This document shows positions 11,010 through 21,842 of a stretch of 64,000 nucleotides of DNA, piece by piece. The stretch's first letter is position 1. The number at the start of each line of letters is the position of its first letter. The notes beneath the pieces were generated by a model. That model was given only the letters and a program-made list of their open reading frames with translations. It did not search any database and had not been told where the DNA came from. Source of the DNA: Alentia gelatinosa (Eukaryota; Annelida; Polychaeta; Phyllodocida; Polynoidae); assembly GCA_950022655.1 (NCBI GenBank), contig OX465592.1, positions 4,485,544 to 4,549,543 on the forward strand, in the 5' to 3' direction. The position numbers and the translations under genes are program-made.

Positions 11010-11570
11010 GGCAGTGGTGGGTAGTGGTGGGCAGTGGTGGACAGTGGTGGGCAGTGGTGGGCAGTGGTGGGTAGTGGTGGGTAGTGGTGGGCAGTGGTGG
11101 GTAGTGGTGGGCAGTGGTGGGCAGTGGTGGGCAGGGGTGGGCAGTGGTGGGCAGTGGTGGGCAGTGGTGGGCAGTGGTGGGCAGTGGTGGGCAGTGGTGG
11201 GCAGTGGTGGACAGTGGTGGGTAGTGGTGGGTAGTGGTGGGCAGTGGTGGGCAGTGGTGGGCAGTGGTGGGCAGTGGTGGGTAGTGGTGGGCAGTGGTGG
11301 ACAGTGGTGGGCAGTGGTGGGTAGTGGTGGGCAGTGGTGGGCAGTGGTGGGCAGTGGTGGGCAGTGGTGGGCAGTGGTGGGCAGTGGTGGGTAGTGGTGG
11401 GCAGTGGTGGGCAGTGGTGGGCAGTGGTGGGCAGTGGTGGGCAGTGGTGGGCAGTGGTGGGCAGTGGTGGACAGTGGTGGGTAGTGGTGGGCAGTGGTGG
11501 GTAGTGGTGGGCAGTGGTGGGCAGTGGTGGACAGTGGTGGGTAGTGGTGGGCAGTGGTGGTCAGTGGCAG
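11010..11570. repeat. 10-bp G-rich array (GTGGTGGGCA)n, about 55 copies
   Basis: Near-perfect 10-bp unit with C/T and G/A variants. With a 10-bp period all frames cycle, so Gly/Ser/Val/Trp ORFs on + and His/Pro/Thr ORFs on - are spurious. The dense GG doublets and GGG triplets on the + strand could support G-quadruplexes. Confidence 0.97.
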
Positions 11571-11619
11571 GCAATATATTTGTTTAAAGGTATTTATTTA
11601 GAGGTAAGATTAGGTAAAA

Positions 11620-11835
11620 ACAGTGGGCAGAGGAGTGGAGGGGTGGGCAGTGCGTGGGCAGTGGTGGGCAGTGGTGGGTAGTGACGGGCAATATATACTT
11701 TTTAAAGGTTTTTTATTTAGACTGGAGGTAAGATTAGGTACAAAAAGTGGGCAGTGGTAAGCAGTGGTGGACAGTAGGAGGCAGTAGCAGTTAGTGGTGG
11801 GCAGTATTGGGCAGTATGGGCAGTGGTGGGCAGTA
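11620..11835. repeat. Degenerate flank of the 10-bp array
   Basis: Scattered GTGGTGGGCAGT motifs separated by two copies of a unit with TTTAAAGGTTTTTTATTTAG and GGTAAGATTAGGTA (about 11579-11619 and 11701-11743). This is an older part of the array. Confidence 0.75.
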
Positions 11836-12424
11836 AGCTTCCCACTTTCTTTAGTGAAGACTATTCATTACTCATACACGTTCTGTCAATTGAACCTAGC
11901 CATATAAAAACACTGAGAGCACAGCTGTACATGTGTTATATATGACATGAATTTAGTAAACCCCCCGTATGAGAGTCCATGCGCTAAACAGTCTCATCTC
12001 AATCCATGTTCACTCCACCATCTGTCATTTTGAACTGCTTCCAAGCCTGGAGAATTCGCTGATGTGGGACTCCCTCCTGACACAGACTGACCCTGACACG
12101 TCAACGGGTCGAGTAACGACTTCACACGCTGAACTCCGGGTCCCATGTCACATTAATCACCTTAATAAAACTCTCCCGTGCCGCTTTTCATTAAACTATA
12201 CACCTGGGGGCGTCGTTGGCTGGTCTTTATCTGGTCATGATCGGAGCCATTCAGTGCACTGAAGGGGTTCGATGGAAGTTCAATAATTTGATGTCGATCT
12301 GATAGATATGGTTATTGCTAGGAACACGAACTGCATCACTGACCCAGTGCCTCAGAGAGACTGCGAAACGGTCATATTCCGACCATACACAGCGAAGGTA
12401 TGCAGAGTCCAATTAAGTGGGATT
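11836..12424. other. Spacer, no gene seen
   Basis: Moderate GC, no supported exon and no strong repeat. Confidence 0.4.
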
Positions 12425-12765
12425 CACACGATGGGATTGATGCACCTAGCATCGTTTTTCTGAGACAAATCCTGCTGAGATTCATGTACCTCACAGGGTG
12501 TTTGTTTGAGACAAATGCTGCTGAGATTCATGTACCTCACAGGGTGTTTGTCTGAGACAAATCCTGCTGAGATTCATGCACCTCACAGGGTGTTTGTCTG
12601 AGACAAATCCTGTTGAAATTCATGTACCTCACAGGGTGTTTGTCTGAGACAAATCCTGCTGAGATTCATGTACCTCACAGGGTGTTTGTCTGAGACAAAT
12701 CCTGCTGAGATTCATGTACCTCACAGGGTGTTTGTCTGAGACAAATCCTGCTGAGATTCTGCACT
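12425..12765. repeat. 46-bp minisatellite, about 7 copies
   Basis: Units of ATTCATGTACCTCACAGGGT, then GTTTGTCTGAGACAAATCCT and GCTGAG. Related to the 64-bp array at 2437-3140 through the shared catgtacct..cagggt..tttgtctgagacaa core, so one seed sequence was amplified separately at two places. Confidence 0.95.
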
Positions 12766-12974
12766 CGAAGGTCCCTAGCGTTCAAAATAGTGCGTGAGAA
12801 GATCGGCAGCGATTTTTTGTTTCCTTTGATAACTTAAATTTGGAATGCTGAATAATGGATACAACATTGCCATGATTTTAATCTACGTGACCGCGTTCCC
12901 CGCGTTGTTGATGCGTAGTAATGTCAGAGTGAATGCGAGGGTATTGCATAGTGCAGATCAAAATGATGGTAATA

Positions 12975-13263
12975 TTAGGAAACGTTCGTACTGTGGACGA
13001 AACGGCTCTTATTCGAGGTCAGTCGTCGATTTCATACAGCCTGACAACGTAGGCGGAAGGCAGTATGAGATCGACGACTGGTCAAGTGCGAGATCCGTTT
13101 CGTCGACAGTAAGGACGTTTGCTTATTATTACATACCTAAAATCGATGGAAAAACTCCATTTGAATGACTTGTGGGAGTCACAGCGGGCACGAACATTAT
13201 TATTACTGCACCCCAAGCAGTGGGCAGTATTTGATTGACATTCGCACACAGGTATAGTATAAC
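12975..13263 (+). mobile_element. Bipartite palindrome-MITE, type II
   Basis: Palindrome at 12975-13120 with arms AAACGTTCGTACTGTGGACG / CGTCGACAGTAAGGACGTTT and an inner stem TCGTCGATTTCATAC/GTATGAGATCGACGA. Then TTATTATTACATACCTAAAA and, at 13249-13263, CAGGTATAGTATAAC as the outer end. The palindrome arms are unlike any other copy here. Confidence 0.75.
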
Positions 13264-13499
13264 ATTGTGTATAGTGAGGATGACTGGATATCCTCAATAT
13301 CCCCTGTCAAGCATGCCAGTGAATCCAGGGAACCATACTCAGAGTGGATTGTTTTTTCAGAAGTGGTAAATCCTGAGGACCACTAGAATACCCATGTAAA
13401 AACCTGCACCAACCGACACACTACACCTTCACAAACTCCTCGAGATAGACCGCATCAGGAAGTTAGTGTCAGAGAGAAAGCATCGCCCATATGCCGGAG

Positions 13500-13790
13500 A
13501 CACACCAAGCGAAAAACCAAGCAGCGACTTCAGGAATCGCCAACACAAAATGGCGTATATATGAGGTATAATTTCACATTTCACCTGATTATGCTTCCGA
13601 TATGCTAAATCATAGGTGGGAGTTATTACTATAGAATGATATCTCGCATACTCGCCATTTTGTGTTGGCGATTCCGGAAATCACTGCGTTTCTCGCTTGG
13701 TTGGTCAGTGGCTTAATGTTGGAGACACACCAAGCGAGAAACGCAGCAATTTCCGGAATCGCCAACACAAAATGGCGAGTATGTGAGCTA
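13500..13790. mobile_element. MITE with three copies of its terminal arm
   Basis: A 60-bp arm (GAGACACACCAAGCGA ... CGCCAACACAAAATGGCG) is present at about 13498-13556 (+), inverted at about 13652-13712, and again in + orientation at 13724-13786. The first two bound a normal inverted-repeat element. The third could be a second element truncated at 13790 or an arm duplication. Confidence 0.75.
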
Positions 13791-13864
13791 TCATTTCATA
13801 GTAATAGTCTCTCGGAAGCAAAAATCATGTGAAATATTACTCTCTTGATGTGGCCCGGACTTTA

Positions 13865-13950
13865 CCTTGAAGGGACCCCCCCCCCCCCCCCCCCCACCAC
13901 CACCACCACCTCCAGTCCAAGGGGGGTTGGGCGGGGGGGGGGGGGGTCGT
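13865..13950. repeat. Poly-C, (CCA)n and poly-G hairpin-prone tract
   Basis: A C22 run (with one break by A-rich CCA repeats) is followed about 50 bp later by a G14 run, so the two can pair. Long homopolymers such as this are also prone to assembly or read error. Confidence 0.85.
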
Positions 13951-14195
13951 GTGGCGCCTGCATTGAAATGAGAAAACTTGAAGAACTAGTTCTGACGTCG
14001 GAGTGGTGGTGGTGTGAGGTATGGGTGAGTGATTAGGTTCTAAAAAGAAGGTGGAGGCAACAAAAATTATGAAAAATCTTTTTAACAAGAAATGAAGGTG
14101 GAAATCTCCGTCAAAGTAGCGGGAGGGGGATGTGTGTCCTTGAGTCGGGAGTGGAGAGGTGAACGGCGCCACATTTAACGATACTCAATCAATAT

Positions 14196-14610
14196 AACTA
14201 GGCTACGACAAGCGGCGACAAGAAAGTTCCGATCGCCGCTTGTTGTGGCCTTGTCGTAGGAAGGGGGACTTTACGACAGCGTTGTCGGAGGGTGTCGGGA
14301 AGTGCACGCTCCACTAAAGTTTACTATCGTAGACCTCTGCGATACGCTCCCGACACGCCATGACACTCCACGACAAAGGTCCAGTCGTGGGAAAAATTGA
14401 ACATGTTCGATTCTGGCGTAACCTTGTCGGAAGGTTCCCGACAAGCTTCCAGTTGCAGCCTGTCGTGGCCTTGTTGTAGACTCTTGTAGGGAACTGGGGT
14501 CCACCAACCACAACAAGGCTACGACAAGCCTTCCAATCGTAGGCCTGTCGTGGACCTTGTCGGGAACCCATTGTCGTAGCCTTGTCGTGGTTGGTCGACG
14601 CCCCCTTAAG
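14196..14610. mobile_element. Dyad-rich repeat element (CTACGACAAG motifs)
   Basis: More than a dozen direct and inverted copies of GGCCTTGTCGTAG / CTACGACAAGGC and shorter variants, with ends GAAGGGGGACTTTACGAC (about 14260) and GTCGACGCCCCCTTAAG (about 14592-14609). It would form many alternative hairpins. I see no coding function. Confidence 0.55.
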
Positions 14611-14619
14611 GACCAGCAC

Positions 14620-15255
14620 CCGCTGAGCTCCTGACACACTCCAACACCTGTAAAGCCTAGAGGCCTAGACTAGCTAGGTGCAGACCTTAAGAAGAAGGGA
14701 GTAAGAACTCAAACACATATGTACTATGTACTATTATGGGTCAAGAACTTAACTGATTTAATGACAGGTTCATTCAGCTTATATACAATCAGCAGATGGC
14801 ATCTTGGTACAGGGTGAGCTTGTAAGTTCTGTACTGTGATTGGCTGTTGAGGTAACAGCCAATGAGGATTGACCAGTCTTGTCCCGGTCTTCTTTTATAC
14901 ACATTGCAGGTATCTGTGAGCTTGTAAACTCTGTGCTGTGATTGGCTCTTGAAGCAACAGCAAGTGAGGACTGACCAGTCTCATGTCAATAACAACTAGG
15001 TGTCATGTCAGCGCACCCTGCCCCCATGTGGCCAGACCAGGAACTAGAGTGAGTGATAATGAGGGTAAACATGCCATTCACTAGATGGCTGGCGTACGTT
15101 CAACATCGAGACAGGGAGGAGCTGCTACAAGATGGTGACTCTGGCTGCAGTCTATTTGGCACTAATAGATACAGGCAATTTAGATGACTCAATCTCTTTG
15201 CATAGAAACCAATATAATTGGTGATGATAGAGATGTATAGACTGGAATGCTAATT
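14620..15255. other. Spacer with an imperfect 65-bp direct duplication
   Basis: The segment GAGCTTGTAAGTTCTGTACT...GACCAGTCT (about 14817-14880) recurs diverged at 14917-14980. No gene seen. Confidence 0.5.
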
Positions 15256-15590
15256 TATTATCCACCTAATACAAAGTGTCATAGAAAACACATAGGGAGT
15301 TTGTATGGACATACCCGGTGCATACAGATAGGTTGTATGCTCCGGGTGGCGCATACGAAAAAATAGTGCGTATGGGAAAATAGTGCATAACTAAAACAAA
15401 CTGATATCGACATACCAGTTATAAAAAAAGGTGGATAATAAATACAATATAGACTGTTTTCAGATAAAAGCGATTGCATGCTCCTCGGAGATGACTCTAC
15501 GCAATATCCTCGCATATGCTAGGATATTACTACGCATCAACTCCTCGGAGCATATGGCCGCTTGTATCTGAAACCAGTCAATATTGTGTT
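15256..15590 (+). mobile_element. Bipartite palindrome-MITE, TTATCCACC variant
   Basis: Outer end TTATTATCCACCTAATAC, inner end AGGTGGATAATAAATAC (about 15430-15446), then a palindrome at 15448-15590 with arms CAATATAGACTGTTTTCAGA / inverted near 15571-15590 and an inner stem GCTCCTCGGAG/CTCCTCGGAGC. The module matches 1431-1733. Confidence 0.75.
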
Positions 15591-16126
15591 ATCATAACTC
15601 TTATATGTCTGTAACAGTCAGACACTTGTTTTTGAGAGGATGGAAGAAAACCATATATCCTTCAGTACTTTTCCTATGTAATTCAAACATACATCAATCG
15701 CTATATTTTACTTTTGGATAAATTGGACAGTGGCCAAGAAATAGAAGCTGAAAAACGCAATATCCAAAAAGATGATGTGATATATTGAATGGACAGATGT
15801 TGTGGTCGCATCAGTGGGCAGAGTTTAAAGGAGATATGTACAAAGGGTAGTTCGTGCAGAAATTATATGTCGAGAGAAATCCACTTTCAAGTGATGACGA
15901 AAACAGGCAGGATATTCAGGAGTCTCCACAAAGGTTTACCCTGGAATGAATAGAAGACACTCATTGTAAAAACACTCTGTTGTGCTGGGTTGCTTGTCAG
16001 AGAGTCCCCCCACAGAAATATAAAAATGAGCGAATGACAGACATACCCCGCGCTTCGTCCATTCCCTCCATACATCTGCCTGCTGAAGACGTCTCCACCT
16101 GTGGCTATGGGGTGCCGTCTGTGACA
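15591..16126. other. Spacer, no gene seen
   Basis: No supported exon or repeat family. Mixed AT-rich sequence. Confidence 0.35.
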
Positions 16127-16480
16127 TTATCCTACCCCTAATAAAAAGCGCCATAGGTTTAACATTGACTCAATGTATTTGACGGAGCGTTGAATAAAGT
16201 GTTATTTATGCACCGAGGTGAATAAAAAAAACGGACCAATCAGGGACGAGATAACGAAAGTAGATCCGGCAGCATTGATAACTACTAACATGGATAGTTT
16301 GTATATCGGTTAGATGGGGTAGGATAAATACAAAACCGAACTCGAGTTAGCCTTGTCAATGTTTATACCACTATGGTCAGGTCTGCTACTCACTAAACTC
16401 GGCTAACGCCTCGTGTAGTAATACACAACCTGCCCATCGTGGCATAAACATTGACGAGGCTAACTCTCGTTTGGTTTCTA
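16127..16480 (+). mobile_element. Bipartite palindrome-MITE, type I
   Basis: Outer end TTATCCTACCCCTAATAAAA, inner end GGGGTAGGATAAA (16316-16328), then a palindrome at about 16338-16480 with arms GAGTTAGCCTTGTCAATGTT / AACATTGACGAGGCTAACTC and apex AACTCGGCTAACGCCTCGTG. An inverted full copy lies at 31104-31475. Confidence 0.85.
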
Positions 16481-16485
16481 CTAAT

Positions 16486-16705
16486 TATCTCATCCCTGGT
16501 ATATTTGCTCCATAGGCTTTACATTGGGAACTCGTTCTCCATGCTCCTACGAGTATTGCAGTCTCTTCTCCATGGTCTATATCCTGTAGAACATCCATTC
16601 TTTTAGTGTGTACAGGGGTGAGACGAATACAGAAAGCAACTAGTTTTGGTCATAGTCGTTGTTTTCCAACTTGTTTGAATGCTATGTGGTATTCATTACG
16701 AAAAA
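16486..16705 (+). mobile_element. Truncated bipartite palindrome-MITE, type I
   Basis: Outer end TTATCTCATCCCTGGTAT, inner end CAGGGGTGAGACGAAT (about 16611-16626), then only the first arm of a palindrome of the 24272/32459 class (TTTTGGTCATAGTCGTTGTT). The second arm is missing. Directly abuts the previous element. Confidence 0.65.
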
Positions 16706-17429
16706 ATCCTTTTCTGCTCGGGTGGGAGGTGTGTAGGGCCCGCGGGTCCATCGCCATATGCCTTAGGGTCCCGATGGGGTCCCTCTTTTGGTTAGAAATC
16801 CAGATAGCAAAAGGGCAGGAATACTCAGAGACAAAATTAAGTACAACTGGATCCACAGGCTTGGAAGTCAAGCCCCCCAGGGTATGAACACCATAGACAG
16901 CAGGTTCGGATGATAGGGACAATCAAAGCCACATCAAAATTATTTTTTTTATTTACACAGGTCAATAATTCATGATCGCTGATTGTTCAATTTGTTTTTA
17001 TTTCTCTAGGTACATAAATTTTACTTTATGTCATGATATGCCATATAGAGGTTGCCTATGTTAAATCCATGACGGTTTTTTATGAGGGGTAGGATAAAGA
17101 CTAGGGCTTAGTGTATTTCGTGAACGAGGTGTACAAAATATGTACCAACTAGGAATGTGACAAGCGGCGCCCCATACGTGAGCGCGTCTGGTCAGTCGCG
17201 CCTCGTGGTGTCGTAACTCCGTCACGTCTCCAGTATTTAGAATATGACCTCATCTGTCAAGGTCAATGCTAAATTACTTCACCGTGAATACTAACAACAG
17301 CTGTGTTGGAGCTGCCGTTTTGCCGCCATTCTCTCACAGTCGAAGTCTTTGTGGTTTGTGTGGCAGACGACTTCCGGTGCGCAGGCGTTCCCCTGGTGGC
17401 CAGACCAGGTACTGTGGCACATGAATTCT
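16706..17429. other. Spacer, no gene seen
   Basis: No convincing exon. The short stretch 17160-17220 is CpG-richer. Confidence 0.35.
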
Positions 17430-18135
17430 GGTATGTGAGATTGGGGTGAGATGGGAGTGGGATGAGATGGGGTGAGATTGGGGTGAGATGGGGTGAGATG
17501 GGGTGAGATGGGGTGAGATTGGAGTGGGATGGGGTGAGATGGGGTGAGATGGGAGTGGGATGGGGTGAGATGGGGTGAGATGGGAGTGGGATGGGGTGAG
17601 ATGGGGTGAGATGGGGTGGGACGGGACAGGGTGGGATGGGGTGAGATGGGAAGGGGTGGGATGGGATAGGGTGGGATGGGGTGGGATGGGGTGATATGGG
17701 GTGGGATGGGATGGGACGGGGTGAGATGAGGTGAGATGGGGTGGGATGGGGTGAGATGGGGTGAGATGGGGTGAAATGGGGTGGGACGGGGTGAGACGGG
17801 GTGGGACGGGGTGAATGGGGGTGAGATGGGGTGAGATGGGGTGGGACGGGTGAGATGGGGTGGGACGGGGTGAGATGGGGTGAGATGGGGTGAGATGGGA
17901 TGGGACGGGGTGAAATGGGGTGAAATGGGGTGGGACGGGGTGAGACGGGGTGGGACGGGGTGAATGGGGGTGAGATGGGGTGAGATGGGGTGGGATGGGG
18001 TGGGATGGGGGGAGATGGGTTGAGATGGGATGAGATGGAAAGGGATGGGGGTGGGATAGGATGGGATGGGGTAGAATTGGGTGGGATGGAATGAAATGGG
18101 GGAAGTGGGGTAAGATGTGGGGAAATGGGTGATTT
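17430..18135. repeat. 700-bp G-rich array (GGGGTGAGAT)n
   Basis: A 10-bp unit GGGGTGAGAT with variants GGGGTGGGAT, GGGGTGGGAC and GGGAGTGGGAT; the right side is degenerate. Strong G/C strand asymmetry with four-G runs every 10 bp, a good G-quadruplex candidate on the + strand. Confidence 0.95.
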
Positions 18136-18682
18136 GGTAAAATGGGTGAATTAAAGTCTCAGAGAGATGACGGGAGAAAGCCCAGCTCGAAAGACAAAAT
18201 TCACACCAAAAATGTTTGCTTAAAAACGCCTGGATCAGTCAACTTTAGATCGCAGATCTGTCCGGGAAAGTAATTTTCTGTGAATTACTCCCAGTTCCTT
18301 ACCCAACCATGATCTTGTTTATTTTGTCGGAGCGTTGTACAATAATACTAATAGTACAAATACCAAGCCTACTTCAGGCCTGCCGTCCCCTAACAAGGGG
18401 AGGCTCTATGCCTGAGGTGACACTGATGGGTATATATATGCGTTAAGAGCGCAAAGACGTTAGAAATTGCCGAGTCACCACGGCCAGGAGGGCTGAGATA
18501 GTAGATAAGGAAGATAACGTGATTACAAATAGATAAACAGTTCATATATCATGAACATGAACTGTTTCCGTCAATAGATAACTTCTCACAAAGAAAAAGA
18601 TTTTTAAAATCAAGTAATACTGGATACGTTGATTACGGATACAGAGAACCTTTTTAGGATATTTAATTATGTGCATTCTACA
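18136..18682. other. Spacer with a short dispersed repeat
   Basis: The segment GACGGGAGAAAGCCCAGCTC plus AAAGACAAAATTCACACCAA (about 18168-18211) recurs at about 61881-61925, so it is part of an unclassified dispersed repeat. No gene seen. Confidence 0.45.
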
Positions 18683-18957
18683 GAAGAAACCTATTCAAGT
18701 TTACGGTCAGAGCTCGATTCCATCGAATTTTTAAGCGAAGCTTCGTAAACTACGTAGCGATTCAAACAAGATGGATTCGAGCTCTGACCGTAAACATGAA
18801 TGGGTTTCTGAATTCATCTCACCCTTCACATTGACTAATGGGCTAACCCTTGTGATATAATCCCCCATTGAGTATTCCATCTAAATACTCAATGGGCGGT
18901 GGATACGAGGTCCCAATGTTAAGTGTACTGGGGAAAAAATACCAGGGCTGAGATAAA
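18683..18957 (-). mobile_element. Bipartite palindrome-MITE, type I
   Basis: Palindrome 18683-18809 with arms TTTACGGTCAGAGCTCGATT / inverted near 18775-18794, then TCATCTCACCCTTCACATTG and outer end ACCAGGGCTGAGATAAA (18941-18957). A diverged inverted copy, split by another insertion, is at 46970-47470. Confidence 0.8.
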
Positions 18958-19029
18958 GCAGGTAACATCAATCAATACAAGATATCAATAAGCAGAATGT
19001 TCATGTAAATCACACACGGAGACACACGG

Positions 19030-19335
19030 AGACCTATCCCTAATATAAAATCTCATAGGCTTAACATTGAGTTTCCGTATGTCACGCTGACTGGCATACG
19101 GAGTTTTATATGCCACTAGTGGCATACATAATTGTTATCACGTAATATTCCAAAATCGAGGAGACGGCATAGGATAAAATCAAAACCTGATTCGTTTTAA
19201 TCTTGGCCACCGCATTCCACTCCTGGAGTTTTGGCTCCGGCCTTCACTCAGCTTCGCCTCATGAAGTCACTATGCCAAACTCCAGTCGTGGCCTACGGTG
19301 GCCAAGATTCAAACTCATCCAGTTTTACGATAATA
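19030..19335 (+). mobile_element. Bipartite palindrome-MITE, type I
   Basis: Near full-length copy of the element at 4333-4640: module CCTATCCCTAATATAAAATC ... CATAGGATAAAATC, then palindrome at about 19202-19312 (arms TCTTGGCCACCGCATTCCAC / GTGGCCTACGGTGGCCAAGA). Confidence 0.8.
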
Positions 19336-19584
19336 TGTCCATGGATACAAATAGATACACGTTTAAATCGGTATGATAGCCAGCCAGTCTGCACGAGATA
19401 GTGAACTGATATCTGACCATGGAAACGTAAACTCAGTGACAATGAAGTGATAAGGCGAGGTTCAAAGATAAACACACGTCAACACTTGACTGTAGACAGC
19501 CTCATCTCAATATGAAAAACGTAGTCGTTATCTGGTTTCCCGATAGGAGGATACTACTCAATGACTTGACATATGTCATTGTTA

Positions 19585-20040
19585 CCTACCTCATATAAAA
19601 CGTGTAAATTCCGGTAATATCCGCATGGAGAGCCTCCCGCACATAGAGACAGAGTGAACCAGACCTAGGGATGGAGACTGAAGGGCAACGAGATTGAGAT
19701 TCTCGTGTAGTGCTAAACTTAATCCTGCTATTGTTTTTTGTATTAATCTACTCAGACATACTTTTTCTGTCATGGATTAATTTGAGCCATGCCGAAATCA
19801 AAGTTTACTATTGTAGTTTTCTGATCTACTTTTCTCGTGAGAAACCAATGAGATCCCGACTTTCGCTGGTGTCAGAGTTCCGAATGCCGATAATCAGCTC
19901 AAGCACCTGTGTCATACGAAATGATAACCACGAGTTTACAATGGTTTCCCTTCACCCGCTAGAGGGACCAACGGCAGTTAGAAATTACAAGGGGAAGTGG
20001 GGAGGGGGTAGATGGTAGCTAAATACAAATCGACGACGTC
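19585..20040. mobile_element. Unclassified dispersed repeat
   Basis: Blocks at about 19590-19715 (gagagcctcccgcacatagagacag...) and 19930-20035 (atggtttcccttcacccgctagaggg...) recur in the opposite orientation at 40075-40210 and 40330-40410. Old, no ORF. Confidence 0.5.
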
Positions 20041-20379
20041 GCTAGTGGCGTACAGTAATCATGTATTTATAGGCATATCGGACGATCCGGCATGAAAATA
20101 AAAACCCATGTCATTTTCCTTATTTTGAAAGGATTGATGAAAACCACATTTTTCAGTTCATCTTTAACGTAAATCAAGGAAACGTGAATTGCTCTATATT
20201 ATGTATTAAGATTGAATAAACTGGGCAAAATGTTAATTCTACAAAACTGAATTACAAGGAATCAGTTTTAACTGGTAATTGACAATATTCTGAAATAACC
20301 AGATGGCGCCACCGTACATTGTCTGATATGCCTTTAACATCTCGCCTTATTTTTCAGATGGTCACGTGGTACGAAGAGA
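20041..20379. other. AT-rich spacer upstream of the PRR15-family gene
   Basis: No repeat or exon recognised; precedes the CpG-rich region. Confidence 0.35.
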
Positions 20380-20726
20380 CGCGCGGTATGTGAGCTGAGC
20401 TGGTACCCGGCGACCACCTGTCAGAGCGACTACTTCCAGCTTCCAACCAGCGAATTCCCGCAGCGTTCCGAACGCGACGCGTCACGCCGGGAGACAGAGC
20501 GTCTGACGTCATATCCGGGCACGTGGAGCGCGTACAGAACGCCATACGTCACAGTGTGCCCGAACGTGCCGTAGGTCTGTGTGTTACTATTAGTGCGGGA
20601 GTTTTCCACGGAGGCGGATCTACCACTTATCATCGACACACTGTAGTGTGAAGGAGGATCTAAAACCAGCCGGACGTACACATACAAGGTCAGAGACACT
20701 CAAGGTCACACATAGACGCTGCAAAC
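20380..20726 (+). promoter_or_regulatory. CpG-rich promoter / 5' UTR region
   Basis: A sharp rise in CpG density from about 20380 continues into the ORF at 20727. No TATA box is obvious at a fitting distance. An E-box-like CACGTG is at about 20520. Inferred promoter and 5' UTR from composition and position only. Confidence 0.4.
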
Positions 20727-21176
20727 ATGTCGCTCTTCAAGATGTTTGGTGGCGGTAGCGGCGGACGCTCAAAAAGTGACAAACCCGATACACCGTCCCG
20801 AGACCATGCTTCCGACGCCGCCCAGAAGAGGGCGCCAGCGGCGGAGGGCGGACAGGAAGCGCTGGACCCGGACGAAGCCGAGGCGCGCGCCGCGGCTGCG
20901 CAGTTGGACCTTCCGTTCCGGTCCGGGAAGAAGAGCCGGAACTTGTCCATCTCCCGCTCCGGACGACACCGCTACCGGAACAACAAGCGCGCAAGCGTCG
21001 TCACCGGCGAGGTGTTCACTTCCGCCGACGCCGGAACCGGAAACGGAACCGGAAACGGAACCGGAAGTCCCGCCGCCGCCGCAGCCGCCGCCAACTATTG
21101 CCGGGACTCGAAGGCGTCGCATGGCGCCATGGTTCAGACTCACACGCCAATGGCGCGGACGCCTACGGCCGTATAA
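20727..21176 (+). CDS. PRR15: PRR15-family protein
   Basis: Single-exon ORF of 149 residues. The diagnostic block is at residues 68-92, KKSRNLSISRSGRHRYRNNK followed by RASVV, which matches the conserved C-terminal core of vertebrate PRR15/PRR15L (RNLKISRSGR followed by a basic stretch). The N-terminus is short and Gly/Ser/Lys rich (MSLFKMFGGGSGG). Residues 20-60 are charged and Ala-rich. Residues 103-122 are low-complexity Gly/Asn/Thr then poly-Ala. No membrane segment or signal peptide. In vertebrates PRR15 is also encoded in one coding exon and its molecular function is not settled. The ORF lies in the window's clearest CpG-rich island, with codon use unlike the AT-rich surroundings, which supports a real gene. 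The start is the first Met of the frame within the island. I am sure of the family and less sure that the C-terminus ends here without splicing. Confidence 0.85.
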   Translation: MSLFKMFGGGSGGRSKSDKPDTPSRDHASDAAQKRAPAAEGGQEALDPDEAEARAAAAQLDLPFRSGKKSRNLSISRSGRHRYRNNKRASVVTGEVFTSADAGTGNGTGNGTGSPAAAAAAANYCRDSKASHGAMVQTHTPMARTPTAV

Positions 21177-21574
21177 ACGGCGTACTGTGGACACATACTA
21201 CACTACAGAGCCGCTGATGCTGTTTTACCATAGTACCTTGTGGGTAGGCGGACATACACATGTTTTATATTATATATAGTATATATATATATATGTATGT
21301 ATAACAGAGAGAGACAAAGTGTATATACTTTTATATATATATATATACGTATAGGTAATCCATGCAGTGCTTGCAACGATTCTAATCGCGATCTCGGCCC
21401 GGGGAGGGTTTGGCCTCCCACTGATGTGGAAGTGTGGCGTGTGTATATTATTTTAGCGGCCAGCTTCATTTGATCATTTAAATGGCCCCCCATTGATTAA
21501 TCTGATGTGATAAACGGGACGAGTGAGGATCACGAGACTCGTCCACAAGCAGGCTGCTTCCCCTGGACTCACAC
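21177..21574. other. 3' flank of PRR15-family gene with (TA)n tracts
   Basis: Two short AT dinucleotide tracts (about 21272-21300 and 21330-21352). No poly(A) signal stands out and no further exon is supported. Confidence 0.4.
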
Positions 21575-21842
21575 GGCCCCTGAACGTACTCCAGGCGTAC
21601 CCCAGGTGTTCTCCAGGCGTACAACAGGCGTTCTCCAGGCATCCTGCAGGCGTTCTCCCGGTATCCCCCAGACGTACCCCAGACGTCGTCCAGGCGTACC
21701 CCAGGCATTCTCCAGGCGTACAACAGGCGTACCCCTGACGTCCTCCAGGCGTCCTACAGGCACACACCAGACGTCCACCAGGCGTACTCCAGGCATACTC
21801 CAGGCGTCCATCAGGCGTTCTCCAGGCGTACTTCAGGCCACT
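21575..21842. repeat. About 12-bp array (CCAGGCGTAC/T)n
   Basis: Irregular tandem copies of CCAGGCGTACC, CCAGGCGTTCT and CCAGACGTCC. CpG in every unit. Open in several frames on both strands, without any known protein resemblance. Confidence 0.9.

Noticed and set aside
10867..11587. Trp/Gly/Val-rich and His/Pro/Thr-rich ORFs
   Set aside because: Translation of the 10-bp array; all frames open because the unit has no stop codons.
12845..13168. 107-aa ORF starting with a signal-peptide-like stretch
   Set aside because: Its second half runs through the palindrome and module of a type II MITE.
20430..21279. Long ORFs overlapping the PRR15-family gene in other frames and on the - strand
   Set aside because: GC-rich shadows; only the 20727 frame has the conserved PRR15 core.
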